Below, piece by piece: positions 1-7,154 of a stretch of 31,204 nt of DNA. The stretch lies in contig CAYFUF010000018.1 of NCBI GenBank assembly GCA_964346245.1, positions 1 to 31,204 of the forward strand, written 5' to 3'. The DNA is from CAYFUF01 sp964346245. GTDB taxonomy: Bacteria; Bacillota; Clostridia; Tissierellales; Peptoniphilaceae. Below the pieces are notes generated by a model. The model saw only the letters and a list, made by a program, of their open reading frames with translations, had not been told where the DNA came from and made no database searches. The position numbers and the translations under genes are program-made. Every line of letters begins with the position of its first letter. Positions within the stretch are counted from its first letter, which is position 1.

Positions 1-181
1 CCGAGGAAACAACTTCAATCGAGTCAATTTTTTCGTCAGTAAAGGTAACCTCGAGAATCAAAGAACCATTGTGACCTTGACCCTTCCCCTGATATGTACC
101 AGCAGTGAAACTGATTGCTTCTGTTTCTTCCTCACTTGTTTCAACTACTTCCGAATCTTCCTCATTATTTTCTTTTTCATC
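1..181 (-). CDS. FMN_bind-domain protein, N-terminal part, truncated by window edge; start unclear
   Basis: The minus strand reads 60 open codons to the window edge. An acidic Ser/Thr/Glu-rich linker comes first, followed by AGTYQGKGQGHNGSLILEV and TFTDEKIDSIEVVSS, which look like the opening of an FMN_bind (PF04205-type) domain. Such domains carry covalently bound FMN and often sit at the front of exported fumarate-reductase-like flavoproteins. The rest of the gene is outside the window, so the full architecture is unknown. No ATG, GTG or TTG is available in this frame between the upstream TAA and the domain. The only ATG with a good ribosome site (GGAGG at 190-186, ATG at 180) lies one base out of frame and hits TAG after 11 codons. 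No signal peptide is visible in either frame. The gene may be frameshifted, N-terminally decayed, recoded, or affected by a sequencing error in the A run. The domain call is fairly sure; the gene's intactness is not. Confidence 0.55.
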
Positions 182-210
182 TTTACCTCCCTTTTTTTCG
201 TAGCCAAAAT

Positions 211-240
211 AGAATACAAAATTTTTTGTTACTTTGTAAA
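211..240 (-). promoter_or_regulatory. Candidate promoter of the FMN_bind-domain gene
   Basis: On the minus strand TTTACA (240-235) and TATTCT (216-211) are separated by 18 bp, about 20 bp before a GGAGG ribosome site. The -35 matches consensus at 5 of 6 positions and the -10 at 4 of 6. This is a plausible vegetative promoter seen by eye only. Confidence 0.4.
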
Positions 241-251
241 CACTTTTACCC

Positions 252-281
252 GCTTATATAAACTTTCAAATTAATATAAGC
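252..281. repeat. Imperfect inverted repeat upstream of the FMN_bind promoter
   Basis: The arms GCTTATATAAA (252-262) and TTAATATAAGC (271-281) pair at 10 of 11 positions around an 8-nt spacer. The dyad lies about 12 bp upstream of the candidate -35 at 240-235, a place used by activators. It is AT-rich, so chance is possible. Confidence 0.35.
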
Positions 282-347
282 TGTGATTTACTATATGATT
301 TAGGTAAAAGGTGATAAAAACAATTATAATACAATTTTGCAGAGCAC

Positions 348-380
348 AAAAAAAGCACCTAAGGATATTTCCTTAGGCGC
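348..380 (-). terminator. Rho-independent terminator of the yloU-fakA-recG-rsmD-coaD operon
   Basis: Read on the minus strand, an 11-bp stem (380-370 with 365-355, one G-U pair) closes a 4-nt AATA loop and is followed by seven T residues (354-348). It lies 14 bases past the stop codon of the coiled-coil gene, which marks the end of the operon. Confidence 0.9.
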
Positions 381-394
381 TTTATTATATTGGT

Positions 395-865
395 TTACTT
401 TAACTCATTCCTATTGTTATCCAGTTCTTTAATAACAGACTTCAAATTCTCTTGCGTATTCGCTAAAATCTCATCGACGTAAGCAAAAACACCCTCTCTA
501 ATCTGTCTTGATTGTTTTTCCGCGTCTGCTACAATACCTTCACCAATCTTATTGGCTTGCTTGGTTACTGTATTCTCGTTGACCAATTCGTTGAAACGAC
601 GTTGTGTCTCATGCTCAGCATCTTGCGAAATTTTCTCAGCTTCTTTAACAATATCTGCAGCTTGTGCGTTTGCTTCTTCTAAAATGCGATCCTTCTCGTC
701 ATTAACCCACTTGGCTTGGCGAATCTCTTCAGGAAGGCTTTGACGGATCTCCTTAATAATCTCGTAAATCTCATCAGGATCAATCGCTACCTTCTTAGAA
801 AAAGGCACGCTCGATGCATCGTCCATTACATCTTCTAATTCTTCGATCAATTGTAAAATATCCAT
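395..865 (-). CDS. Conserved coiled-coil protein of the recG-rsmD-coaD operon
   Basis: This is a cytosolic protein of about 156 residues with no signal peptide or membrane segment. The N-terminal third (MDILQLIEELEDVMDDASS, then an EEIRQAKWVNDEKDRIL stretch) leads into a long Ala/Glu/Lys/Gln-rich helix typical of a coiled coil. I recall similar clostridial proteins in the same place after coaD; they are often auto-named ATPase or ATP-synthase B-like. No Walker motif or F0 membrane anchor is present, so that name is unsupported. The DivIVA-like N-terminus and coiled coil hint at a scaffold role, which is inference. Two ATGs are adjacent (868 and 865). The GGGGGAG site is too close to the first, so I chose 865, which overlaps the coaD stop by one base (TGATG) and implies coupled translation. 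Function unknown. Confidence 0.8.
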   Translation of the reverse strand: MDILQLIEELEDVMDDASSVPFSKKVAIDPDEIYEIIKEIRQSLPEEIRQAKWVNDEKDRILEEANAQAADIVKEAEKISQDAEHETQRRFNELVNENTVTKQANKIGEGIVADAEKQSRQIREGVFAYVDEILANTQENLKSVIKELDNNRNELK

Positions 866-1350
866 CATTCTCCCCCGTTACTATACTTATGTTTTACTTT
901 AATGCCAACATTTTCCGGTACTAAACCAGATATGTCTCCACCAAAACTTGCTATCTCTCGTACAAAACTTGCACTGATATATGAATACTTAGAATCTGCT
1001 ACAAGAAAAATAGTTTCCATATCAGGATATAGAGATTTATTGAGGAGGGCCATCTGCCTCTCCGTCTCAAAATCGGATAACTCTCTTAGACCGCGAACTA
1101 CTCCATCAGCTTCTTCCTGTTTCACAAAGTCAATAAGCAGACCCGAGAAACCCTTGACCGTAACATTATCATAATCATACAATAGTTCTTCTATCATTTC
1201 AATTTTTTCCGCCGTGGTAAAGAGGGAATTTTTAAATGTGTTCTTCAATATTCCAACAACAACTTCATCGAACTTTACTGCGCTTCTTTTGATGATGTCG
1301 AGGTGACCTATAGTAATAGGATCAAAACTTCCTGGATAAATTACTTTCAT
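865..1350 (-). CDS. coaD: Phosphopantetheine adenylyltransferase
   Basis: CoaD transfers AMP from ATP to 4'-phosphopantetheine, giving dephospho-CoA in the penultimate step of coenzyme A synthesis in the cytosol. The protein has 161 residues, the normal family length. The nucleotidyltransferase signature GSFDPITIGHLDII lies near residues 7-20. The central stretch GVVRGLRELSDFETERQMA and the C-terminal ISASFVREIASFGGD complete the ATP and pantetheine sites. Its ATG overlaps the rsmD stop by four bases (ATGA), so the two are probably translated together. The rsmD-coaD pairing is widely conserved in bacteria. CoaBC, which acts earlier in the same pathway, lies near 18 kb in a different operon. 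Confidence 0.97.
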   Translation of the reverse strand: MKVIYPGSFDPITIGHLDIIKRSAVKFDEVVVGILKNTFKNSLFTTAEKIEMIEELLYDYDNVTVKGFSGLLIDFVKQEEADGVVRGLRELSDFETERQMALLNKSLYPDMETIFLVADSKYSYISASFVREIASFGGDISGLVPENVGIKVKHKYSNGGE

Positions 1351-1895
1351 ATCTTCTCCCTATATATACGTACAGTTTGAGACTTATAGTCCCTTTTGAA
1401 ATCGAGAACAAAGCCCTCTATATCTTCAGCGAAATCCTCATCTATACCGCTCTCTACAATCACTAGGGCCCCCTCCTTGAGCTTTCGAAGCCTTGCTAAG
1501 GTTGATATCGCCTTTTCCTCTAAGCCAAAATGAAAAGGCGGGTCAATATAAACATAGTCAAAACGAACTGGTGATTGAGCTATATTCTTTCGAAAATCCC
1601 CGATAAGAATCTGGGACTGGTCAGTGTAACCAGCCTTTTCAATATTGTCCCTTAGGATGTTAACCATCTTCTTTGACTTTTCCGAAAAGATGCTACAGGC
1701 TGCTCCTCTGGATAAAAATTCAATCCCCACTTGCCCAGTTCCTGCAAAGAGATCTAAGCATATTGCACCTTTCTTGATCGGTTGAATAATATTGAAGATG
1801 GCTTCCTTTAGCTTGTCTTCAGTAGGTCTTGTCTTAGAAGACTTCGGCGGTCCCTGCAATTGCATACCCTTGCGTTCGCCAGAAATGATTCGCAT
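1347..1895 (-). CDS. rsmD: 16S rRNA (guanine-966-N2)-methyltransferase
   Basis: RsmD methylates N2 of G966 in 16S rRNA of the assembling small subunit, using S-adenosylmethionine. The 182-residue protein opens with MRIISGERKGMQL and has an RPTEDKLKEAIFNI segment typical of the family. The SAM-binding motif LDLFAGTGQVGIE lies at about 48-60, and the catalytic DPPF motif (YIDPPF) at about 116-121. Length is normal. A GGGGA site precedes the ATG. It follows recG by 33 bases and overlaps coaD by four bases. Confidence 0.95.
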   Translation of the reverse strand: MRIISGERKGMQLQGPPKSSKTRPTEDKLKEAIFNIIQPIKKGAICLDLFAGTGQVGIEFLSRGAACSIFSEKSKKMVNILRDNIEKAGYTDQSQILIGDFRKNIAQSPVRFDYVYIDPPFHFGLEEKAISTLARLRKLKEGALVIVESGIDEDFAEDIEGFVLDFKRDYKSQTVRIYREKI

Positions 1896-1928
1896 CGTCT
1901 ATCCCCAATTCTACTAGACTGATCTTGA

Positions 1929-3950
1929 CTAGTTTAACGTTAATTTGATCATCTTTTCCAACTCTCTTTTAACCTCAATTTCAAGACGTTTATTCAATTT
2001 GATGTGAGTGTTGTTCTCTTGTTTCAGCATATCGACAAAACGCTTAACATCAGCTTTTGCTTGGCTTTCCCAATCATCAAAAGCATGACCAGTGTAGCTT
2101 CCATGCTGAGCGAGCCCTAACCTTTCCCCACTACCTCGCAGAGCAAGATCCTTTTTAGCTATGTCAAAACCATCATTGCTATTCTCTAATATTCGTAAGC
2201 GCTCTATCGCTGACTTTGATGTGGAATGGGCAATTAGAATACAATAGGACTGCTCGCTACCCCGCCCCGTTCTACCTCGTAATTGGTGCAGCTGAGATAG
2301 GCCGAACCGGTCCGCGCAGCATATAACCATCAACGTTGCATTGGCTACATCTACGCCAACTTCAATAACGGTTGTTGATAAAAGGACGTCTATTGTCCCC
2401 TGTCGGAAAGATTCTAATACAGCTGATTTATCTTGAGCAGCTAACTCCCCATGTAAGACAGCCAAATTAAATTCTTCGAGTTCATGTTGATAGCGCTTGC
2501 TAACTTGCTGGATTGACCAATAATCAAGATCTGAATCCTTCTCATGAATTCTTGGACAAACTACGTAAGCTTGGTGTCCCTTTTGTAATTCGTTTTTAAT
2601 AAAAGACAACATCCGCTTTTCATAACGCTTATCGATAACATAGGTCTCGATTGGCTTCCTGCCAGGAGGTAACTCTTTGATTAAAGAAGCTTCCAAGTCA
2701 CCATTTTCGATCAATGATAACGTTCTCGGGATAGGTGTGGCAGAAAGAATTAAGGTATTAGAAATCCGAGCCTTGCCTTGTAGACTTGCCCGTTGAGCGA
2801 CGCCGAATCTCTGCTGCTCATCCATAATCACGAGGCCTAGATTCGAAAAAACTACTCTATCCTGAAAGAGAGTGTGCGTGCCAATAAATAGGGCTGGTGT
2901 GCCTGCTTCTGCTTGTGATAGGAAACGTACGCGAACATCTCCAGGTGACGAACCTACCAAGAGGTGAACTCCTATGCCTAACTTCTCAAAGAGTGTAGAT
3001 GCCAATTGATAGTGCTGAGAAGCAAGGACCTCGGTTGGGGCCATAAGAGCCACCTGATAGCTATTCTCTATCACCATATAGGCGCTAGCTAAAGATACTA
3101 TCGTCTTACCAGACCCCACATCACCTTGCAGCAAACGATTCATCGGTATGCTAGCTAGCAAATCTTTCTTTATATCCTGTATGCTCGCTTCTTGGTCCTT
3201 AGTCAATTGGAAAGGTAGCTGCGCTAAGAAGGGCATCAGATCGATTGATTTCATCATGGGGCTTGTCTTACTTGCCCTGATTTGCTTTAATTGGAAACTA
3301 GCTAATTCATGAATTAGCCACTTACGAAAGCTAAGTTCATACTTTGCCTGAAGTAGCTTTTCTCTCGAGGCTGGGAAATGTATATTCCTGAATACCTCGT
3401 TTAAATCCGTAAAATGTAAACGCTTAAGATTTTCATCATCCAAAATCTCCCAGCTCTTGCAATCAACATTTTCTAAAGCCAGCTTTGTTACTTGGCTCCT
3501 AAAGCGATTATGGAGACCTTGAGTCTGGGGATAAATCGGATAAATGCCGAGAAAATCCTCACTTTTCGTCGTAGAAAACTGGGGATTCACCATCTGATTC
3601 TTCTCTTGGTTATAGTTGGCATAAAGATAATAGGAATCCCCAATGCGGAGATTCCTAGTAATATAAGCCTGATTAAACCACACGACTTCTAACTTTCCAG
3701 AGTTATCGCAAAACTCTGCTCGTTGGATAGTTCTCCGACCAGGAAGATAGACAACTTTGCCTAGTTTTTTTAGTTGAACCCTAACTACTTGCATCTGCTG
3801 ATCTTGAAGCTCATCCACTTCATACACTCTGGACCGATCTTCATATTTTCGAGGAAGCTGCCGAATTAAATCTTCTTGGCAAAAAATATTTAATTGGTTA
3901 AATAGGGCTTCTCTCTTGGGACCCAGCCCCTTAAGATCAGTTAACTTCAT
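1929..3950 (-). CDS. recG: ATP-dependent DNA helicase RecG
   Basis: RecG remodels stalled replication forks and branched recombination intermediates. The N-terminal wedge/OB domain starts MKLTDLKGLGPKREALF. The helicase core has Walker A GDVGSGKT, motif II DEQQRFGVAQR, motif III SATPIPRTL, and the C-terminal STTVIEVGVDV and QLRGRTGRG motifs. With this start it is 673 residues, normal for RecG. An ATG 60 bases further upstream (4010) would add 20 residues that overlap fakA and have no ribosome site, so I rejected it. The chosen ATG lies one base after the fakA stop with little visible Shine-Dalgarno sequence, suggesting translation coupled to fakA. Motif II reads DEQQ where I expect DEQH; the codon is CAG. 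Confidence 0.96.
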   Translation of the reverse strand: MKLTDLKGLGPKREALFNQLNIFCQEDLIRQLPRKYEDRSRVYEVDELQDQQMQVVRVQLKKLGKVVYLPGRRTIQRAEFCDNSGKLEVVWFNQAYITRNLRIGDSYYLYANYNQEKNQMVNPQFSTTKSEDFLGIYPIYPQTQGLHNRFRSQVTKLALENVDCKSWEILDDENLKRLHFTDLNEVFRNIHFPASREKLLQAKYELSFRKWLIHELASFQLKQIRASKTSPMMKSIDLMPFLAQLPFQLTKDQEASIQDIKKDLLASIPMNRLLQGDVGSGKTIVSLASAYMVIENSYQVALMAPTEVLASQHYQLASTLFEKLGIGVHLLVGSSPGDVRVRFLSQAEAGTPALFIGTHTLFQDRVVFSNLGLVIMDEQQRFGVAQRASLQGKARISNTLILSATPIPRTLSLIENGDLEASLIKELPPGRKPIETYVIDKRYEKRMLSFIKNELQKGHQAYVVCPRIHEKDSDLDYWSIQQVSKRYQHELEEFNLAVLHGELAAQDKSAVLESFRQGTIDVLLSTTVIEVGVDVANATLMVICCADRFGLSQLHQLRGRTGRGSEQSYCILIAHSTSKSAIERLRILENSNDGFDIAKKDLALRGSGERLGLAQHGSYTGHAFDDWESQAKADVKRFVDMLKQENNTHIKLNKRLEIEVKRELEKMIKLTLN

Positions 3951-3951
3951 C

Positions 3952-5580
3952 TTATTCGATAGAGAAGATATAGTAGTAGGTTGGTTGATCACCAAATTCG
4001 AAGTCAACATCGAAGTCTACAAACTTCTTCTCTACACGGCTAGCAAGCTTAGTAAAAGCATCCCTATCGACATCACTTCCTCCGTAGACCGTAATCAAAG
4101 AAGATTCTTCATCGATACTGTTTTCTAGAAGTTCCATGAGTAGCTTATCCATATCTTGTCCTACTTGAACAATTTCACCATCGATGAGTCCAATATAGTC
4201 ATCCTTTTTAATCTGAATAGAATTAACTTCGGTATCTCTGACTGCATAGGTAATCTGCCCAGTCTTGATAGTAGACAAGCTCTCTGTCATCAAGGACTTA
4301 TTCTCCTCTGGACTTGCTTGATCGTCAAAATTGAAGAGTGCAGTGAATCCTTGTGGAATAGATTTAGTAGGAATCACGATTACATTCTTATCGCTTAACT
4401 CATTGACTTGTTCTGCTGCCATGATGATATTCTTATTATTCGGGAATATAAAGACATTCTTGGCATCGACTTGGTTGACCGCTTCATAGAGGTCTTGAGT
4501 CGATGGATTCATCGTCTGTCCGCCCGAAACAATTCGATCAACCATAAGGCTCTTAAAGATTTCATCGAAACCTTCACCTAGGCTAACTGCGACGAAGCCA
4601 TAGTTCTTTAGATCGACGTCTTCTTTCTTTCCTTCGACGTGTCCTTCCTTAACTTCGTTTTTATCCGCTTTAGTGGTAGATGTCTGATTTTTCACCGTAA
4701 GGCTTACAATTTCGCTGAAATTAGCTAGTTGAGTGAGTGACTTATCTAACTCATCTGCCTCAAAAGTAACTTTCAAGTTATCGTCCAATGGGTTAACCGT
4801 TAGGTTACTTGTTAGTGCAGCTAACACGGACTCCATTTTCTTTGCCCTGTTAGCAACACCAAGCAATTCTGCCTCAACAAGGTAGGTTAAGCTGGACTGT
4901 TCATGAAGTAGAGCATGATCAGCATCTAATCCTTCTTCGTGTTCAATCTCTAATAACTCTTGAACAGGTCGCCCAGATAATTCGGAGAGAAAACCGGCCA
5001 ATAGATAAATGAGACCTTGACCACCAGCGTCAACAACGCCAGCCTCTTTGAGGGCAGGTAACATTTCCGGCGTTTGTTCTAAAGTATACTGACCATAAGC
5101 CAAGACACCCTCGAGTAACTCTTCTATCGAATTCATTTCATCGATGTTGGCTTCAGCATATTCGCTAAATGCACGGGCAATGGTTAATATAGTTCCTTCT
5201 GTAGGCTTCATAACGGCCTTGTAAGCCTTGTCTTTGGAAGTGCGAAATATAGCCGGAAAATCTTCTAAGCGGATAACTTCTTTGCCAGCTACAGCATCAC
5301 TGACCCCCCTGCAAAGCTGAGAAAGAATGACACCAGAGTTTCCCCTCGCACCCATCAAGGAACCCATCCCTAGAGCCTTACCAATATTGCCAGCACTATC
5401 TGACTTCACGCCTTGCATATGCTTTATAGCAGATTGCATAGTTAAAGACATGTTTGTACCCGTATCTCCATCTGGAACAGGAAATACGTTCAATACATTA
5501 ACTTCTTCTTTTTTTTCATTGAGCAGATTATTCGCCCGCTCGAAACAGCGCAATAACTGCGCACCGTCCAATATTCTCAT
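3952..5580 (-). CDS. fakA: Fatty-acid kinase catalytic subunit (DAK2 domain, YloV/FakA family)
   Basis: FakA phosphorylates fatty acids held by a separate FakB (DegV-family) carrier so that exogenous fatty acids can enter phospholipid synthesis. No fakB lies in this window. The N-terminal DhaL/DAK2 kinase domain (about 1-200) carries the Mg-ATP motif DGDTGTN at 37-43 and the GARGNSGVILSQLCRG loop. The remainder matches the middle and DegV-like C-terminal domains of YloV proteins. A charged linker with TKADKNEVKEGHVEGKK separates them. The ATG at 5580 has a GGGGG site that overlaps the yloU stop; a TTG one codon earlier is less likely. The yloU-fakA-recG order is common in Bacillota. Confidence 0.93.
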   Translation of the reverse strand: MRILDGAQLLRCFERANNLLNEKKEEVNVLNVFPVPDGDTGTNMSLTMQSAIKHMQGVKSDSAGNIGKALGMGSLMGARGNSGVILSQLCRGVSDAVAGKEVIRLEDFPAIFRTSKDKAYKAVMKPTEGTILTIARAFSEYAEANIDEMNSIEELLEGVLAYGQYTLEQTPEMLPALKEAGVVDAGGQGLIYLLAGFLSELSGRPVQELLEIEHEEGLDADHALLHEQSSLTYLVEAELLGVANRAKKMESVLAALTSNLTVNPLDDNLKVTFEADELDKSLTQLANFSEIVSLTVKNQTSTTKADKNEVKEGHVEGKKEDVDLKNYGFVAVSLGEGFDEIFKSLMVDRIVSGGQTMNPSTQDLYEAVNQVDAKNVFIFPNNKNIIMAAEQVNELSDKNVIVIPTKSIPQGFTALFNFDDQASPEENKSLMTESLSTIKTGQITYAVRDTEVNSIQIKKDDYIGLIDGEIVQVGQDMDKLLMELLENSIDEESSLITVYGGSDVDRDAFTKLASRVEKKFVDFDVDFEFGDQPTYYYIFSIE

Positions 5581-5589
5581 CAAAGCCCC

Positions 5590-5943
5590 CTATACACGGA
5601 TTCCTTGAACGACCAGATTAACGGCGTTCACTTTTAAGCCCGTCAAGGACTCCACATTATACTTAATTTTCTCAATTAAATTTTCAGCGACAACGGCAAT
5701 ACGTATGCCGTACTCCATGATAACGGATAACTCGATGGTTATGGTTTCTGAATCCTCGCTTGTTACTTTTACACCTTTAGTCATGTTTTCAATGCCTAAA
5801 AGTTCATATAGTCCATCTCTTGTATTTTTAGCTGCCATACCGACGATACCGTAAGTTTCCATCGCGGCTGTGCAGGCAATATTCGCTACAACTTTATCTT
5901 CAATCGTGATACTTCCCAATTGGTTGCCCATTCGTGATGACAT
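5590..5943 (-). CDS. yloU: Asp23/Gls24 family envelope-stress protein (YloU-like)
   Basis: This 117-residue protein belongs to the Asp23/Gls24 (DUF322) family. Its start reads LGSITIEDKVVANIACTAA, followed by the G-rich YGIVGMAAKN turn and the C-terminal SLTGLKVNAVNLVVQGI, all typical of the family. Members are small cytosolic or membrane-associated proteins linked to alkaline or envelope stress; a biochemical activity is not established. It is the first gene of the operon that continues with fakA. A strong AGGAGGG site lies four bases before the ATG. The promoter at 5971-5999 is divergent from, and overlaps, that of rpmB. Confidence 0.92.
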   Translation of the reverse strand: MSSRMGNQLGSITIEDKVVANIACTAAMETYGIVGMAAKNTRDGLYELLGIENMTKGVKVTSEDSETITIELSVIMEYGIRIAVVAENLIEKIKYNVESLTGLKVNAVNLVVQGIRV

Positions 5944-5970
5944 AAATCCCTCCTCTGCGATATTAGCTAC

Positions 5971-5999
5971 ATTATACCGAACGATAAAGAAACTTGCAA
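5971..5999 (-). promoter_or_regulatory. Promoter of the yloU-fakA-recG operon
   Basis: On the minus strand, TTGCAA (5999-5994) and a perfect TATAAT (5976-5971) are separated by exactly 17 bp. Transcription would begin about 20 bases before the yloU ATG. The -35 is a palindrome and is also the -35 of the rpmB promoter on the other strand. Confidence 0.8.
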
Positions 6000-6022
6000 A
6001 GAAATGACATAGTTGCTATAAT
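5994..6022 (+). promoter_or_regulatory. Promoter of rpmB
   Basis: TTGCAA (5994-5999) and a perfect TATAAT (6017-6022) are separated by exactly 17 bp. The expected start is near 6029, giving a leader of under 30 bases with an AGGAGGT site at 6044-6050. The -35 hexamer is the same six base pairs used by the yloU promoter. Confidence 0.82.
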
Positions 6023-6056
6023 ACCATAGTTAGATTGTAAACGAGGAGGTGCAACA

Positions 6057-6416
6057 GTGGCTAGAGTTTGTGATGTATGTGGTAAATCAAAAAAATCCGG
6101 TAATAACGTTACTTTTTCTCATAGAGCGATTAAAAGAACATGGACTCCTAATCTAAGAAGAGTTCGTGTATATGACGAAAACGGAACACCAAAGCGAATG
6201 AATGTATGTACTCGCTGCCTACGCTCAGGAAAGGTTGATCGCAACCGTCCAGTAAATTCATTTCTGACCGAAGAAGTGGAAGAAGTTAATGTAGAAGCTA
6301 CAGAGAACGAAACTGTAGAAACTACAGATGAAAATACAGCGGTCGAGGAAGTTGTAGAAACTTCAGAAGAAGTTGAAGAAGCTGTAGAAGAAGTTAATGA
6401 AACAGAAGAAGCGTAA
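6057..6416 (+). CDS. rpmB: Ribosomal protein bL28 with acidic C-terminal tail
   Basis: L28 is a component of the large ribosomal subunit. Residues 1-65 are a complete L28 with a zinc ribbon: C5 and C8 (CDVC), C51 and C54 (CTRC), plus FSHRAIKRTWTPNLRRV and LRSGKVDRNRP. Most L28 proteins stop near 60-65 residues. This one has 119, because a tail of about 49 residues follows (71-119) with 21 Glu, one Asp and no Lys or Arg. The tail is in frame and without a stop, so the extension is real in this sequence. Translation starts at GTG six bases after AGGAGGT. The gene has its own promoter and a strong terminator, so it is monocistronic. Confidence 0.95.
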   Translation: MARVCDVCGKSKKSGNNVTFSHRAIKRTWTPNLRRVRVYDENGTPKRMNVCTRCLRSGKVDRNRPVNSFLTEEVEEVNVEATENETVETTDENTAVEEVVETSEEVEEAVEEVNETEEA

Positions 6417-6428
6417 ACGGATACAATA

Positions 6429-6468
6429 AACTCCTATGATTTCCAGAGGATTTCATAGGAGTTTTTTT
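6429..6468 (+). terminator. Terminator of rpmB
   Basis: AACTCCTATGA (6429-6439) pairs perfectly with TCATAGGAGTT (6453-6463), followed by a run of seven T residues (6462-6468). It also lies just past the end of thiN on the minus strand, where the following T run is weak, so it may act only partly in that direction. Confidence 0.88.
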
Positions 6469-6482
6469 GTTGTCTTTATCGC

Positions 6483-7133
6483 TTAATCCCTAGCTTCGAT
6501 GGAATAAACTCCCCCATCTTCAACAATGACGGTTGCTCCATCAACTAAAGCATGATTAGAAATGGCTAAGGATGATCCACGTTTCACCAGGGTACGGTGC
6601 AGTTTGTAGTCGAAGCCCTGCAAAGTAAGAGTCACATCCGTGGGCATGGCCAAAAAAGATTGATACCACCCCTCTTTCGTCTTACTGATTTGATAGGTGC
6701 CTTCAGTCAGATAAGTAACACGATTTGTCTTGTTAATTAAACGGGCATGTAAGCCTAGTGTCTTGTAGCGCTCCAACATAAAAATATTACATAAAGAATG
6801 ATCCAACCTGCTACCAGTTCCGCCCATAATCGTACAAGTGTCAATGCCCTCGTCTACTAAGTAATCCAGAGCAAGCTCAAGATCGGTTTTGTCTTTTCTC
6901 GTGGGGAATTCCAGGATTTGGATGCCCTTTTTGATCTCTTCCCCGTCATATAGATAATCCATGTGGATTGTTGAGTCAAAATCGCCGACATAGACATTAG
7001 GAAAAATACCCAAAGCTTTCAAATAATTGAGTCCGCCATCAGCGCTAATAATTAAATCTGCTACTCGGAGGCGTTCAAGCGCATCTTGATCATCCATAAG
7101 ATCGCAGCCGGCAGCGACAATAATTGTTTTCAT
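6483..7133 (-). CDS. thiN: Thiamine pyrophosphokinase
   Basis: ThiN transfers pyrophosphate from ATP to thiamine, making the active cofactor thiamine diphosphate. The 216-residue protein has the family motifs in order: MKTIIVAAGCD, SADGGLNYL, VGDFDS, FPTRKDKTDLELAL (metal and ATP site) and GGTGSRLDH. The C-terminal part forms the substrate-binding beta domain. I chose the ATG at 7133; a TTG at 7151 would run through the GGGGAGG ribosome site. It is the last gene of the long minus-strand operon, 21 bases after rpe, and faces the end of rpmB. In B. subtilis the same place carries yloS (thiN) after rpe. Confidence 0.94.
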   Translation of the reverse strand: MKTIIVAAGCDLMDDQDALERLRVADLIISADGGLNYLKALGIFPNVYVGDFDSTIHMDYLYDGEEIKKGIQILEFPTRKDKTDLELALDYLVDEGIDTCTIMGGTGSRLDHSLCNIFMLERYKTLGLHARLINKTNRVTYLTEGTYQISKTKEGWYQSFLAMPTDVTLTLQGFDYKLHRTLVKRGSSLAISNHALVDGATVIVEDGGVYSIEARD

Positions 7134-7154
7134 TCCAACCTGCCTCCCCAAATA

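Noticed and set aside
172..181. Programmed -1 frameshifting at the ATG-AAA-AAG start of the FMN_bind gene
   Set aside because: The heptamer would be G-AAA-AAG, so the P-site tRNA would mismatch after slipping, and no stimulatory stem or upstream internal site is visible. Kept only as one option in the finding.
71..274. A plus-strand open frame of 67 residues rich in Phe and Cys
   Set aside because: It lies opposite the FMN_bind frame, has no ribosome site, and its hydrophobic composition comes from the complement of an acidic, Glu-rich coding stretch.
3951..4010. Longer RecG start at 4010
   Set aside because: It overlaps fakA by about 60 bases, has no ribosome site, and adds residues unlike the RecG N-terminus.
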